In this document: positions 8,769-18,648 of the stretch, piece after piece
How the letters are laid out: each line of letters opens with the position of its first letter
Numbering within the stretch: the stretch's first letter is position 1
Origin: an endosymbiont of Escarpia spicata
Lineage (GTDB): Bacteria; Pseudomonadota; Gammaproteobacteria; Chromatiales; Chromatiaceae
DNA: 64,000 nucleotides
Direction: 5' to 3'
NCBI GenBank assembly: GCA_003349915.1
Contig: QFXE01000001.1
Location: forward strand, 287,155-351,154
The notes under the pieces: model-generated
Told to the model about the DNA's origin: nothing
The model's input: the letters and a program-made list of their open reading frames with translations, nothing else
Database searches by the model: none
Program-made: the position numbers and the translations under genes

Positions 8769-10973
8769 ATGCTATTTGGACGTTCAATAAAGAACCCCAT
8801 AAAGATCGCCGACAAAGGTGTGGTCGAATGGAAGTATGCCGCTTGCGGCTACTGCTCCACAGGCTGTTCCATCGAGGTGGGGCTGAATACCCAGGGCAAG
8901 CCGGTGGCGTCCCGTGGTGTGGCCGAGGCTGATGTCAATCGGGGCAAGCTCTGCCTGAAGGGCATCTTCGAGCATGAGCTGTTTGACTCCGCCGGGCGTG
9001 GTTTGGAGCCCAAGATGCGCGACCACTGGCACCAGCCGTGGCAGCCTACCGATTGGGATACAGCCCTGGATAAGACGCACGACGAAATCCGGCGAATCCA
9101 GGAGAAATATGGACGTGACGCTTTCGCCATCATCTCCACCGGGCAGATGCTTACTGAGGAGTTTTACACTCTCGGCAAGCTCACCCGTGGGTTGATCGGC
9201 ACCAACAACTACGACGGCAACACAACCCTCTGTATGGCCTCAGCGGTCTCTGGATATAAACGCTCCTTTGGCTCCGATGGCCCCCCCGGGTGTTACGAGG
9301 ACTTTGAGCACACCGATTGCTTGATCGCCTGGGGATCCAATTTGCCGGAGCAGCACCCGATTATCTACAGGCGCATGAAAGAGGCTCAGGAGAAACGTGG
9401 ATTTCCGCTCATCGTGGTTGACCCCCGCGTCACCATGCTGGCACAGAATGCGCATATACATCTGCCGATTACCCCAGGCACCGACGTTGTTCTGCAGAAC
9501 GCCTTGATGCACGTAATCCTCGAAGAGGGTCTTGAAGATGCGTCTTACATTGAGGCCAATACCAACGGCATCGAAGCACTTCGGGCAGAAGTGGCAAACC
9601 ATGATCCAGTAACTGCCTCCAGAATCTGTGGTATCGACGAAGATACCATCCGCCATGTGGCGCGTCTTTTTGCAAATGCAGGCGCTGCAATGCAGATCTG
9701 GACCATGGGTATCAACCAGTCCACCCATGGCTCTGACGGCGTGGTGGGTATCAACAATCTGGCGTTGCTCACCGGCAACATCGGCAAGCCAGGCGGCACC
9801 AGCCTTTCGATTACCGGGCAGTGCAACGCCATGGGTACACGCGAGTGGTCCTCCTGCTCCGGTCTGCCCAATTATCGTTACCTGGAGAACCCGGAAGACA
9901 GGGAAGAGATCGCCAGGGCCTGGAACGTCGATCCCGAATTCTTTCCCAAGAAGCGCGGTATGTTTCAGACCGATATCTATCACGCCATCGAGTCGGGCCA
10001 GATCAAGGGATTGTGGCTGATTGCCACTAATCCCATGTCCTCTCTACCCAACACTTCACGTGTTCGCAAGGCGATGGAGAAGCTGGAGTTCTGCGTGGTG
10101 CAGGACTGCTATGAAGATTCAGAGAGCACCCAGTATGCTCACGCTTACCTGCCCGCTGGTACTTGGGCGGAGAAGGAGGGCGTGATGACGAATACCGAGC
10201 GGCGGATCAATCTGATCAACCCCATCAGTCGACCTCCAGGCCAGGCAATGCCCGATCTGTGGATCTTCAACCGCATGGCCGAACGCTTTAACCGCGACGG
10301 CAAGGTCAATTTTCCGGAACGAGCGCCCGACATTTTTCTGGAGATGGGTAAGCTGTCCAAAGGTCGATTGTCAGACATCTCCGGCATGAATCATGAGCTG
10401 ATCGAAAAAAACCGTGGTATCCAGTGGCCCTACACCCAGGAACAGGTGGAGATGGGTGAGGCACCGCCCAAAGGTGGCAAGCGCCTGTATACCGAAGATG
10501 CGACATTCCGTTATGCCGACGGCAAGGCCAAGCTGATCCCGCTGCCATTTATCGACAACAACGAGGTACCGGATGAGAAGTTTCCCATCTGGCTCAATAC
10601 CGGGCGTCTGATCGAGCATTGGCATGGTCGCACCAAGACCGGCAAGATCGGCAACAACAACAAATACAGTCCAATTCCGTTTATCGAGATCAGCCCGGAT
10701 CTGTGTGCAGAGTTGGGTATCCTGCGGGGCGAGTATGTACGTTTGGTATCACGCCGTTCCGACGCGGTGGTGATGGCCCAGCCTACCCAGCGGGTGCCGA
10801 AAAATATGGTCTTCCTGCCCTTCCATTTCCACGACTGCGCCAACCGCCTGACCCTGGGTTTGTTGGATCCGCACTCACGTCAGCCTGCTTACAAACAGTC
10901 CGCCATACGCATCGAACGTATCGCCGACCAGGATGCTGCAGCCAGGTTGAGCATGGAAATGCGCAAGTTTTAA
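8769..10973 (+). CDS. nasA: Assimilatory-type nitrate reductase, molybdopterin catalytic subunit
   Basis: A 734-residue Mo-bisMGD oxidoreductase. The N-terminal [4Fe-4S] motif is CGYCSTGCSIEVG followed by GKLCLKG. Pterin-binding features include NTGRLIEHWHGRTKTG in the C-terminal domain. There is no Tat signal, so it acts in the cytoplasm and converts nitrate to nitrite for NirBD. It lacks the extra C-terminal [2Fe-2S] domain of Klebsiella NasA, so electrons must come from a partner. The next gene, a fused FeS/membrane subunit, is the likely donor. Nitrate reductase is inferred from the operon as much as from the fold. Confidence 0.9.
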   Translation: MLFGRSIKNPIKIADKGVVEWKYAACGYCSTGCSIEVGLNTQGKPVASRGVAEADVNRGKLCLKGIFEHELFDSAGRGLEPKMRDHWHQPWQPTDWDTALDKTHDEIRRIQEKYGRDAFAIISTGQMLTEEFYTLGKLTRGLIGTNNYDGNTTLCMASAVSGYKRSFGSDGPPGCYEDFEHTDCLIAWGSNLPEQHPIIYRRMKEAQEKRGFPLIVVDPRVTMLAQNAHIHLPITPGTDVVLQNALMHVILEEGLEDASYIEANTNGIEALRAEVANHDPVTASRICGIDEDTIRHVARLFANAGAAMQIWTMGINQSTHGSDGVVGINNLALLTGNIGKPGGTSLSITGQCNAMGTREWSSCSGLPNYRYLENPEDREEIARAWNVDPEFFPKKRGMFQTDIYHAIESGQIKGLWLIATNPMSSLPNTSRVRKAMEKLEFCVVQDCYEDSESTQYAHAYLPAGTWAEKEGVMTNTERRINLINPISRPPGQAMPDLWIFNRMAERFNRDGKVNFPERAPDIFLEMGKLSKGRLSDISGMNHELIEKNRGIQWPYTQEQVEMGEAPPKGGKRLYTEDATFRYADGKAKLIPLPFIDNNEVPDEKFPIWLNTGRLIEHWHGRTKTGKIGNNNKYSPIPFIEISPDLCAELGILRGEYVRLVSRRSDAVVMAQPTQRVPKNMVFLPFHFHDCANRLTLGLLDPHSRQPAYKQSAIRIERIADQDAAARLSMEMRKF

Positions 10974-10980
10974 GGATTCA

Positions 10981-11015
10981 CGTAGGTTGGTTGGGTTATC
11001 GCAGCGTAACCTAAC
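10981..11015. repeat. Dispersed intergenic repeat (GTAGGTTGGTTGGGTTA)
   Basis: The gap between nasA and the next gene contains GTAGGTTGG, TTGGGTTATCGC and GCGTAACCTAAC, a second copy of the repeat seen at 3951-3985 and 41963-42050. Its arms can pair loosely. It occupies most of the gap inside the operon. Confidence 0.5.
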
Positions 11016-11037
11016 AAATTACCCCAAAGGTTTAGTA

Positions 11038-12927
11038 ATGTTTCAAGTACGCGAAAACGAACCCGACTACGCTCTACTCAATGACCCAATCTGTCAGAGT
11101 CAGAATCGTTACGGCAAGTCTATTGAAACCGTAAGCGAAGATGACCCTCGTCACGGCATGAGCCTCAATATCAACGATGACGACGGCATCGGCGAAAACA
11201 CCAATCGCTACAAGCAGCACGGCTTCTATTTTAATGCCGACAACTGCATCGCCTGTCACGCTTGCGAAGCTGCTTGCAGTGAGAAGAACGACAATCCGGC
11301 GCACATCGCTTTCCGTTCGGTAGGTTTTGTGGAGGGAGGGACCTATCCAGCCTACCAGCGCCTCAACATCTCCATGGCTTGCAACCATTGCGACGATCCG
11401 GTCTGCCTCAAAGGCTGCCCGACTCGCGCTTACACCAAGTTCACCGAGTATGGTGCCGTGCTGCAGGATCCGGACATTTGCTTTGGCTGTGGTTACTGCA
11501 CTTGGGTTTGTCCCTACAACGCGCCCCAACTTGATCCGGTGAAAGGCCAGGTAACCAAGTGCAACATGTGTGTGGACCGTCTCGAAGTGGGCCTCAAGCC
11601 TGCCTGCGTCTCAGCCTGCCTGGGCAAGGCGTTGGACTTCGGGGTCGTAGAGAATATTCCTGAGGGACGTACCCAGGCGAAGACTGAAATACCCGGCTTT
11701 CCGCGCACCGATATTACCCATCCCAACATCCGCTTCCAGCAGACCCGTACCACCCAGCGGGACATGGCGCGTGTGGATAGTACCGCGCTGAAATACCATC
11801 GCGATGATGCTGACGGCAGTTTCCGTCCAGCACTCGATCCCAAACACGGATTCAAACGGGAGTGGAATCTGGGCAAGCTACTCGGCTCCCATGAGAATGC
11901 CCACATCGCCTTCACCCTCAGCATACAGATGGTGATGGGCGCCTTCGCTTTGCTGACAATCGGTCCCTGGTCCGGGTTGGACGCGGTGGTTGGTTTCACT
12001 GCCAGTGATGCTTTCCTGCCCGCCCTGTTGATCATGCTGCTATTCTCAACCATCGGCCTGTTCAAACTCAATATGCATCTGGGCAAACCGCATCGCTTCT
12101 ACAGAGGGTTCTATAACCTGCGGCTCTCCCCGGTCAGTCGCGAGATCGCCGGGGTTTCAGCCTTCTTTGGCGGATTGGCGGGTTACACCCTGTTCAGTTT
12201 TTTTGATGGTCAACTGGCCACAGTTCTGCAGACCATCTTCGCTGGACTTGGTCTACTGGGTATTGGCTTCGGTGGTTATTTTATGTACAAGCTCTACCGT
12301 ATCGAGGCCCGCCCTTTCTGGAATCACTGGCATACCGGTGCAAGCTTCATCGGCACTGGTCTTAGTCTCGGTTCCTTGCTGCTGGCGCTTGTATCACTGC
12401 TGTTCGGCAGTCTGACATCCGAATTGGCCCAGACGCTGGCGCTGGTGGCAACGGTGGGATTAAGTGTGGAAGGGGTCGGCCTAATGGCTCATGCCCATGA
12501 TCTCAAATTCCATGAGAGCGAGGGCGCTGCCTCTTTTTACGAGCAGAGCACTACCTATGGCTATGCTTACTGGCTGCGCAACGGCTTGCTTGTGGGTGCT
12601 CTGTTGCTGGGTTTGAGCATCATATTGCTCGGAACTGCCAGCGTCTTGGTATTCATCCTGCTGGCACTTTTGGCTCTCAGCGCTTCAATTATCGGCAGGG
12701 CGCTCTTTTACGTATTGGTTATCCCAACCACTATGCCTGGTGCCTTCTTCTGGAAGAACAAAGGGTTTGTTGAGCACGCCCGTGAATCAGGACTGGCTGA
12801 TATGCCGCAGATGGGCGTGGTCTATGAGCGCCATCACCATTTCAAACTGGGTGAGCTGCTGGAGACGATTCGCTCGACGTCCCTGAGTGAGAAGATCGCT
12901 CAGGCGCGACGTATCGTGACAGGGTAA
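11038..12927 (+). CDS. Fused ferredoxin-type FeS subunit and DmsC-like membrane anchor
   Basis: About 629 residues from the ATG at 11038. The first 260 residues resemble DmsB/NrfC subunits, with four cysteine groups: CIACHACEAAC, CNHCDDPVCLKGC, CFGCGYCTWVC and CNMCVDRL...CVSAC. The rest has about eight hydrophobic helices and matches DMSO reductase anchor subunits of DmsC type. In the DMSO reductase family these parts are separate proteins that pass electrons from quinol to the molybdenum subunit. Placed right after nasA, the fusion would feed quinol electrons to the cytoplasmic nitrate reductase. The functional link is inferred from position. Confidence 0.85.
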   Translation: MFQVRENEPDYALLNDPICQSQNRYGKSIETVSEDDPRHGMSLNINDDDGIGENTNRYKQHGFYFNADNCIACHACEAACSEKNDNPAHIAFRSVGFVEGGTYPAYQRLNISMACNHCDDPVCLKGCPTRAYTKFTEYGAVLQDPDICFGCGYCTWVCPYNAPQLDPVKGQVTKCNMCVDRLEVGLKPACVSACLGKALDFGVVENIPEGRTQAKTEIPGFPRTDITHPNIRFQQTRTTQRDMARVDSTALKYHRDDADGSFRPALDPKHGFKREWNLGKLLGSHENAHIAFTLSIQMVMGAFALLTIGPWSGLDAVVGFTASDAFLPALLIMLLFSTIGLFKLNMHLGKPHRFYRGFYNLRLSPVSREIAGVSAFFGGLAGYTLFSFFDGQLATVLQTIFAGLGLLGIGFGGYFMYKLYRIEARPFWNHWHTGASFIGTGLSLGSLLLALVSLLFGSLTSELAQTLALVATVGLSVEGVGLMAHAHDLKFHESEGAASFYEQSTTYGYAYWLRNGLLVGALLLGLSIILLGTASVLVFILLALLALSASIIGRALFYVLVIPTTMPGAFFWKNKGFVEHARESGLADMPQMGVVYERHHHFKLGELLETIRSTSLSEKIAQARRIVTG

Positions 12928-12940
12928 GAATATGGTTCAA

Positions 12941-13032
12941 GATGTAGGCACGATCAAGCGTAGCGGATCGGGCGATTGAGTTGGCAGAAAGATAAGGCTG
13001 CCGGTTCCGCTGCGCTTGAATCGGCCTACATC
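12941..13032. repeat. 92-bp imperfect inverted repeat at the Wadjet boundary
   Basis: The 27-base left arm starts GATGTAGGC and ends CAAGCGTAGCGGA. The right arm is its reverse complement with about five mismatches and ends GGCCTACATC. The centre can form a smaller hairpin (GGCAG...CTGCC). It lies between the nitrate genes and jetA and could act as a terminator for the first operon or be a mobile repeat of REP/MITE kind. Confidence 0.7.
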
Positions 13033-13163
13033 AATTCGAAAGTTCAGGGTTGATAACTCGTATGTCGTGATGAGCAAATCAAAGGTAGGCTGAATAGTTA
13101 CGCGCGCTGTTTTAATATAGGAGGCTGGCTTCCGACCTCTATTTTGATTCAGGGCATTTTCGC

Positions 13164-14657
13164 GTGACAGAAAACACAAAATCCAACGCCCGGTTTCTGC
13201 TCAACCTCAAGAAGCACCACCCTGCATGGCAACTGTTGGTAGCCCATACCGGGCCACTGGTCATCAGTTCGCTTAAATCACTTTTTGATGAAAACCTGAA
13301 CGGTATCGATCTTGACAGCGCTATTCAGGTATTGAGCGAGGTGCTGCAACTCTCCCACGAGATGGGTGAGATCGAAAGTAGTAACGACTACCTGCTGGAG
13401 GCGCGGCGTGAGATTCGCCAATGGATTCGGCGCGGTCTGGTGGTGGAGCGTGAAGGGCGTCTGATCGCAACCGATGCGCTGGAGTCGGCTTTCCGTTTCG
13501 TGGATGGCCTGGATAACCGCATCATGACCTCCACCGCCTCGCGTCTCTCCATCGTGCAGCGTGAAATCGAAAATCTTGAATCCAGCATCAACCCAGATCC
13601 AAAGAGCCGCGAGTCACTGATACGCCATAAAATAGCTGCCTTGGAGACTGAGCTTGCCTCCGTACAGAAGGGCGAAGTCAAAGTATTGCCAGAGCAGTCT
13701 GCAATAGAGTCGATCCGTGAGGTCTATAATCTGTCGATGAGTCTGCGTAACGATTTTCGCCGGGTGGAGGACTCATACCGGGAGGCGGATCAGCGCCTGC
13801 GCCAGTCAATCATCAGTGAACAGAGCCACCGCGGCAATGTCGTCGATAGCCTGCTGGTGAGCCATGAGCAGTTGTTGCAAACCGATGAGGGAAAGGTATT
13901 TGACGCCTTTCAGCGGCAACTGGCGCGCAAACTGGAACTGGATAATATGAAACTGCGTATTCGCTCATTGGTGAGGAGACCAGTGGTGCATAAGGCGCTG
14001 ACCCGGGAGCAGCAAACCGAACTGAGTCGACTGATCATCCGGTTGGTGGGTGAAAGCGGAATCGTGATCCGCGCCCGTGCTCGCAGTGAACGTGACGTAA
14101 AAGGTTTCCTTAAAACCGGTTTGGCTTCCGAACACCACAGGGTCGGCCAGCTGTTGAATGATATCTTTGCCCAGGCCGCTACAATCGACTGGAGCCGTCA
14201 GGCCGTGCGGCGAACCCCCGGCCCTCTGCCACCCATTGGGGTCGCCAACAGCAGCCTGCCTGTATTGGAGCGTCTGCGTTTTAAAGATCTTGCTGAAGGT
14301 ATCGAACCCATTCTCGACCTGGTGGAACAGACTACCAGTCTGGACGAGGTGGATGATGAGTTCTGGTCATCTTTCGATGCCCTGGACAGGCAGGCCCTGG
14401 TGGAGGAGACGCAAGCGTTATTGGCTGTCGAAGGTCGTGGTCTGACCATCAAAGAAATCGCCGGAAAGATCCCGCCAACCCATGATCTTGAGTCGCTGGC
14501 GCTTTGGTTGTCCATGGCGTTGGAGGCCGATATCCCGTTCGACGATAAACAAGAACATATCGATCTGAGCAACCCGGATGGTGTCTACTACCGCTTTACC
14601 TTGCCGAAGGTAGAACTGAGCAGCGAAAACCTTGCCGATATCGAACTGGAATTATGA
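13164..14657 (+). CDS. jetA: Wadjet anti-plasmid system protein JetA (DUF3375)
   Basis: A 497-residue protein, GTG start, first of four overlapping genes. Length, position and sequence fit DUF3375, the kleisin-like subunit JetA of type I Wadjet. It is alpha-helical, with a winged-helix-like N-terminus (about 1-110), a predicted coiled-coil centre (about 120-300, many Arg, Glu and Gln) and a C-terminal wing-like part. In Wadjet, JetA bridges the heads of the JetC motor, and the complex senses small circular DNA by loop extrusion. The stop codon overlaps the jetB start (ATGA). No damage is visible. Confidence 0.93.
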   Translation: MTENTKSNARFLLNLKKHHPAWQLLVAHTGPLVISSLKSLFDENLNGIDLDSAIQVLSEVLQLSHEMGEIESSNDYLLEARREIRQWIRRGLVVEREGRLIATDALESAFRFVDGLDNRIMTSTASRLSIVQREIENLESSINPDPKSRESLIRHKIAALETELASVQKGEVKVLPEQSAIESIREVYNLSMSLRNDFRRVEDSYREADQRLRQSIISEQSHRGNVVDSLLVSHEQLLQTDEGKVFDAFQRQLARKLELDNMKLRIRSLVRRPVVHKALTREQQTELSRLIIRLVGESGIVIRARARSERDVKGFLKTGLASEHHRVGQLLNDIFAQAATIDWSRQAVRRTPGPLPPIGVANSSLPVLERLRFKDLAEGIEPILDLVEQTTSLDEVDDEFWSSFDALDRQALVEETQALLAVEGRGLTIKEIAGKIPPTHDLESLALWLSMALEADIPFDDKQEHIDLSNPDGVYYRFTLPKVELSSENLADIELEL

Positions 14658-15322
14658 TGAGTGAAGAACAACAGACTCTCCAAGCCGAAGGGACAAACGA
14701 CGAAACAATTTCCCCTGACTTGCAGGAGATCACTCCGCAATCGTTAAAAAGTGTCGCGCAGGAGCTGCTCAAATATGGTGTTTTGGAAGCAGAGCACAAA
14801 CCCAATCTCTATCGTATTGCGCTGACCTCTTTTCCGGCGGTCAACGCCATTCTTGAACCATTGGATCTGGCGCTGAAGGTCGATGACATCCGCGGCATCG
14901 CATATCTTGCCATCATTGAAAACTACGCTGATAGCGAAAAAGACGAGTGGAGCCACCCACTGGTGCGCCGTCAACGGCTCAATCTGGAGCAGTCACTTCT
15001 GGTTGCGATCCTTCGCCGGATTTTTATAGCCCATGAGATGGAGGCGGGTATCGGGACCAAAACGGCGCTGGCCCATCTCGATGAGCTGATGCCAGAGCTG
15101 AACCAGTTTCTGGGCGAGACAGGCAGCGATAGCCGTAATGACAAACGCCTACGCCAGCTACTGGAGCAGTTGCGGGGCCACGGCCTGGTCTCGGAAGTGG
15201 ATAAAAACGACCAGCTCACCATCCGCCCACTGATCGTGCACATCGCCAATCCCGAAAATCTGCAGAATCTGTTGGCTGCCTTTAAGCAACAGGTCAAAGC
15301 GCAGCAGGAGTTTGGTGAATGA
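14654..15322 (+). CDS. jetB: Wadjet protein JetB (DUF4194)
   Basis: 222 residues, fitting DUF4194, the MukE-like (KITE) subunit of Wadjet. The first 35 residues are acidic and probably disordered. Two winged-helix-like segments follow; VRRQRLNLEQSLLVAILRR and LRQLLEQLRGHGLVSEV are the clearest helix-turn parts. It overlaps jetA by four bases at the start and jetC by four at the end, so the three are translationally coupled. KITE subunits bind the kleisin and DNA beside the motor heads. Confidence 0.92.
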   Translation: MMSEEQQTLQAEGTNDETISPDLQEITPQSLKSVAQELLKYGVLEAEHKPNLYRIALTSFPAVNAILEPLDLALKVDDIRGIAYLAIIENYADSEKDEWSHPLVRRQRLNLEQSLLVAILRRIFIAHEMEAGIGTKTALAHLDELMPELNQFLGETGSDSRNDKRLRQLLEQLRGHGLVSEVDKNDQLTIRPLIVHIANPENLQNLLAAFKQQVKAQQEFGE

Positions 15323-18300
15323 GCCGTTCCGCAAGAACAGGGCAGGGGGTGATGTTTGAGGAATTGCACAGCCGCACCCCCTATATCATCGAACAACTGG
15401 AGATCTATAACTGGGGTCCCTTCAATGGCCTGCACCGGGCCGAGATCGACCCGCACGGCAGCGCCATCATCGGACAGACAGGCAGCGGCAAGACCACCCT
15501 GGTAGACGCCTTGATGACCTTGGTCGCTGCCCGCCCGCTCTACAATCTCGCCTCAACCGGAGGGCACGAAAGTGATCGTGACCTGATCTCCTATATTCGC
15601 GGAGTCTCCGGCGAAGGCAACGAGAGCGGCGACAATGCGCATATATCCAGAGGCGGTACAACCGTCACCGCCGTCGGCGCCCGTTTTACAGACGGTGAGA
15701 AGCATGTCTCACTGACCGGACTCTTCTGGCTCGATGGCAGCAGTTCATCCATGAGTGACCTCAAACGGCTCTGGATATTCAGCCGTAACAGTGAGCTGAG
15801 CATTAGCGACTGGCTGGAACTGCATCGCGAGGGTGGCGCAAGGGCGGTAAAACGGTTTGGCAAGGAACAGAGCAACCTTCATCCCCACGACAGCAAAAAG
15901 GCCTACTTGGCCCAGCTTAGGCGTTTTTTTGAGGTGGGCGAGAATGCCTTCTCCCTGCTCAATCGCGCTGCCGGACTCAAACAGCTCAACAGCATCGACG
16001 CGCTGTTTCGCGAACTGGTCCTGGAGGATAAGTCGGCCTTTAAACGCGCCGCCGATGTAGTGGATGAATTTGATGTACTCAAGGAGATCCACAGCGAACT
16101 GGAGATCGCCCGCACCCAGCAAAAATCGCTATTGCCAATCGAAGCGGAAGAGCGGGTTCGTTTGCGCAAGAGTGAAGAGGTCGAGCGCCTTTTTCGCTTG
16201 AAACAGATTCTACCGGTCTGGTTTGCCACTCAGGGACATACCTTATGGCAACAAAAGCACTCTAGTCTGAGTGACGAACTTACACAGAGTGAACGCCTCT
16301 CTAGTGACCTGACAAACCGCCAGCACCAGCAGGAACAGGAGGCGGATGATCTTCATCGTCTCTATATCGAACAGGGTGGCGGCAACATCGAGTTGTTGGA
16401 ACAGCAGATCACGACCCAGGAAACCAATCTTCGTAATTGTCAACGTGAGGTCCACGACTATCTGCAACTGGCAAAGGCGCTTGATCTCGATGTAACCCTC
16501 TCGGAGGCTGCACTTGCCGACAACCAGCAGCAGAGTAAGGCGGTGTGTAGAGAGAATGAACCCAAGCTGGCAGAACTGGATCAGCAGCGGGATCAACAGG
16601 GTGGATCACTCTTTTCCACGAAAGAGCGTGAAGCGAGTTTAAGAACAGCGTTACAGGAGGCGCGCAGTCATAGCGGCTCCAACATCGACAGTCGTTATCT
16701 CAAGTTCAAACTGGATCTGACCGAAGCACTCGGTATAAACATCAATGCAGTGGCCTATATCGCCGAACTGGTTGAGATCAAAGCGGAGGAGAAGGCGTGG
16801 CGCGGGGCGATCGAACGTGCCATCGGCAGTCACCGCTTGCGCCTGATCGTGCCGGGCGAACAGATGAAACAGGCGCTGGCATGGGTCAACCAGCGCGACA
16901 ATCGTCTGCATGTGCGACTGCTCGATGCGACAGAGTATTCAGGCCGGGCCAGTTTTCTCAATGACGGTTTCACCCACAAGCTCAACTTCGGAAAACATCC
17001 ACTGCGTGAAGTGGCAAAAACCTTCCTTGCCGACATAGACCGTCACTGCGTCGAGAGTAGTGAGGTGCTGCATAGAACTCCCCACGCAATGACTGTTGAG
17101 GGGATGATGTCGGGTAAACATGGCCAGTTCGACAAACAGGATCAGCGGCACCTCAATGCCGACTGGATGACAGGCTTCAGTAACCGTGACCGGCTGCGCG
17201 AACTGGAGCATGAACTGTCTCAAGTAGGCCATGAAGTCGTAGAGAAGGAGAAGCTGTTTACCAGCACAAAAGAACAGCACGAACAGCTTGGTCAACAGAT
17301 TCAACTGCTTTCCAGATTGGAAAACCTGCAATTCAACGACATCGATACAGCATCAGCCAAGGCGCTGTTGCTACGTTTGCGGAAACAGCTTGAGCAGTTA
17401 CAGGATCCCGATTCCGACACCACCCACGCCAAAGAGCAGTGGCAGCAGGCAAAGCAGAAACTGCACCAGTGCCAACAGAAACTGTTGGAAAACGAGCAGC
17501 AGAAAAAAATATTTCAGGCAGAGATGAAGCGGGCGAAGGAAAAAATCAGCCTGCTTTTCAAACGGATGAGCAATGTGCTGTCAGCAGAACAACAGTCAAT
17601 AGAAGACAGCCAATTTGGAAAAATATCGATTGCAGAGATTGAACAGCTGGATGAGAAAGAACGTGAAGCGAGCGATAAATCCCAGAATCAGCTGACCAAG
17701 GCTGAAAGTACACTCTCCGCTACTGAAAAGAGACTGATTTCATTGATGGGAAATGCGAAGACCAAGGATGCCGGCGCACTTGCAGAGGCGGGTACAGATA
17801 TCTGTGATATTCCCAACTACCTTCAACAACTGGAACTGCTGACCAAAGAGGCGCTACCTGAGAAGGTAGAACGTTTTCTGGCGTACCTCAATAAATCCTC
17901 GGATGAGGGTGTGACCCAACTGCTGGCCTATATCGATAACGAGACAACGGTCATCAAGGAGCGGATCGATGAGCTCAACCAGACCATGGTCAAGGTCGAT
18001 TTTCAGCCGGGATGCTATCTGCAACTGCAACCACGGCGGGTGATCCATGAGACTCTGACGACAATCCAGAAAGCACAGCGACATCTACGTAGTGCCGAGT
18101 TGAAAGAGGATCAGGGGGAGTCCCACTATCGCGCCCTGGTAGAGATGGTTCGTCTGTTACGCGATGCGGTGGAGCGCAATAAGACTGTGGGCGCAAAGGC
18201 GCTGCTCGATCCGCGTTACCGTCTGCAATTCTACGTTTCGGTCATAGAGCGCGACGGCGAGCGGGTGATCGAGGTTCGCACGGGATCACAAGGGGGCAGT

Positions 18301-18648
18301 GGTGGTGAAAAGGAGATCATCACCAGCTATATCCTCACCGCCTCATTGAGTTATGCGCTCTGCCCTGACGGCATGGGCCATCCCCTGTTCGGCACGGTGG
18401 TGCTCGACGAGGCCTTCTCCAAGAGTTCTCAGGCCGTCGCTGCACGCATCATTGAAGCATTGCGCCAGTTCGGACTGCATCCCCTGTTCATCACCCCCAA
18501 CAAAGAGATGCGGTTGCTGCGTTCACACACCCGCTCGGCGATACTGGTACACCGGCGTGGACAGCGCGCCACCACTACATCACTCAGTTGGGAAGAGCTG
18601 GACCAGCAGGCCAGGAAACGGCTGGAACGTTCCAATGAAAAAGCCTGA
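15319..18648 (+). CDS. jetC: Wadjet SMC-like ATPase JetC
   Basis: A 1109-residue MukB/SbcC-like ATPase. Walker A is GQTGSGKT (residues 52-59), the ABC signature region is GGSGGEK (about 992-998) and Walker B is VVLDEAFS (about 1027-1034). Between them are two long coiled coils with abundant Gln, Glu and Leu, flanking a hinge-like region near 460-560. This is the motor that extrudes DNA loops in Wadjet and related condensins. All ATPase motifs look intact. The gene overlaps jetB by 4 bases and jetD by 14. Confidence 0.95.
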   Translation: MSRSARTGQGVMFEELHSRTPYIIEQLEIYNWGPFNGLHRAEIDPHGSAIIGQTGSGKTTLVDALMTLVAARPLYNLASTGGHESDRDLISYIRGVSGEGNESGDNAHISRGGTTVTAVGARFTDGEKHVSLTGLFWLDGSSSSMSDLKRLWIFSRNSELSISDWLELHREGGARAVKRFGKEQSNLHPHDSKKAYLAQLRRFFEVGENAFSLLNRAAGLKQLNSIDALFRELVLEDKSAFKRAADVVDEFDVLKEIHSELEIARTQQKSLLPIEAEERVRLRKSEEVERLFRLKQILPVWFATQGHTLWQQKHSSLSDELTQSERLSSDLTNRQHQQEQEADDLHRLYIEQGGGNIELLEQQITTQETNLRNCQREVHDYLQLAKALDLDVTLSEAALADNQQQSKAVCRENEPKLAELDQQRDQQGGSLFSTKEREASLRTALQEARSHSGSNIDSRYLKFKLDLTEALGININAVAYIAELVEIKAEEKAWRGAIERAIGSHRLRLIVPGEQMKQALAWVNQRDNRLHVRLLDATEYSGRASFLNDGFTHKLNFGKHPLREVAKTFLADIDRHCVESSEVLHRTPHAMTVEGMMSGKHGQFDKQDQRHLNADWMTGFSNRDRLRELEHELSQVGHEVVEKEKLFTSTKEQHEQLGQQIQLLSRLENLQFNDIDTASAKALLLRLRKQLEQLQDPDSDTTHAKEQWQQAKQKLHQCQQKLLENEQQKKIFQAEMKRAKEKISLLFKRMSNVLSAEQQSIEDSQFGKISIAEIEQLDEKEREASDKSQNQLTKAESTLSATEKRLISLMGNAKTKDAGALAEAGTDICDIPNYLQQLELLTKEALPEKVERFLAYLNKSSDEGVTQLLAYIDNETTVIKERIDELNQTMVKVDFQPGCYLQLQPRRVIHETLTTIQKAQRHLRSAELKEDQGESHYRALVEMVRLLRDAVERNKTVGAKALLDPRYRLQFYVSVIERDGERVIEVRTGSQGGSGGEKEIITSYILTASLSYALCPDGMGHPLFGTVVLDEAFSKSSQAVAARIIEALRQFGLHPLFITPNKEMRLLRSHTRSAILVHRRGQRATTTSLSWEELDQQARKRLERSNEKA

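Noticed and set aside
9240..9983. 247-codon minus-strand frame in nasA
   Set aside because: Shadow of the molybdoenzyme gene.
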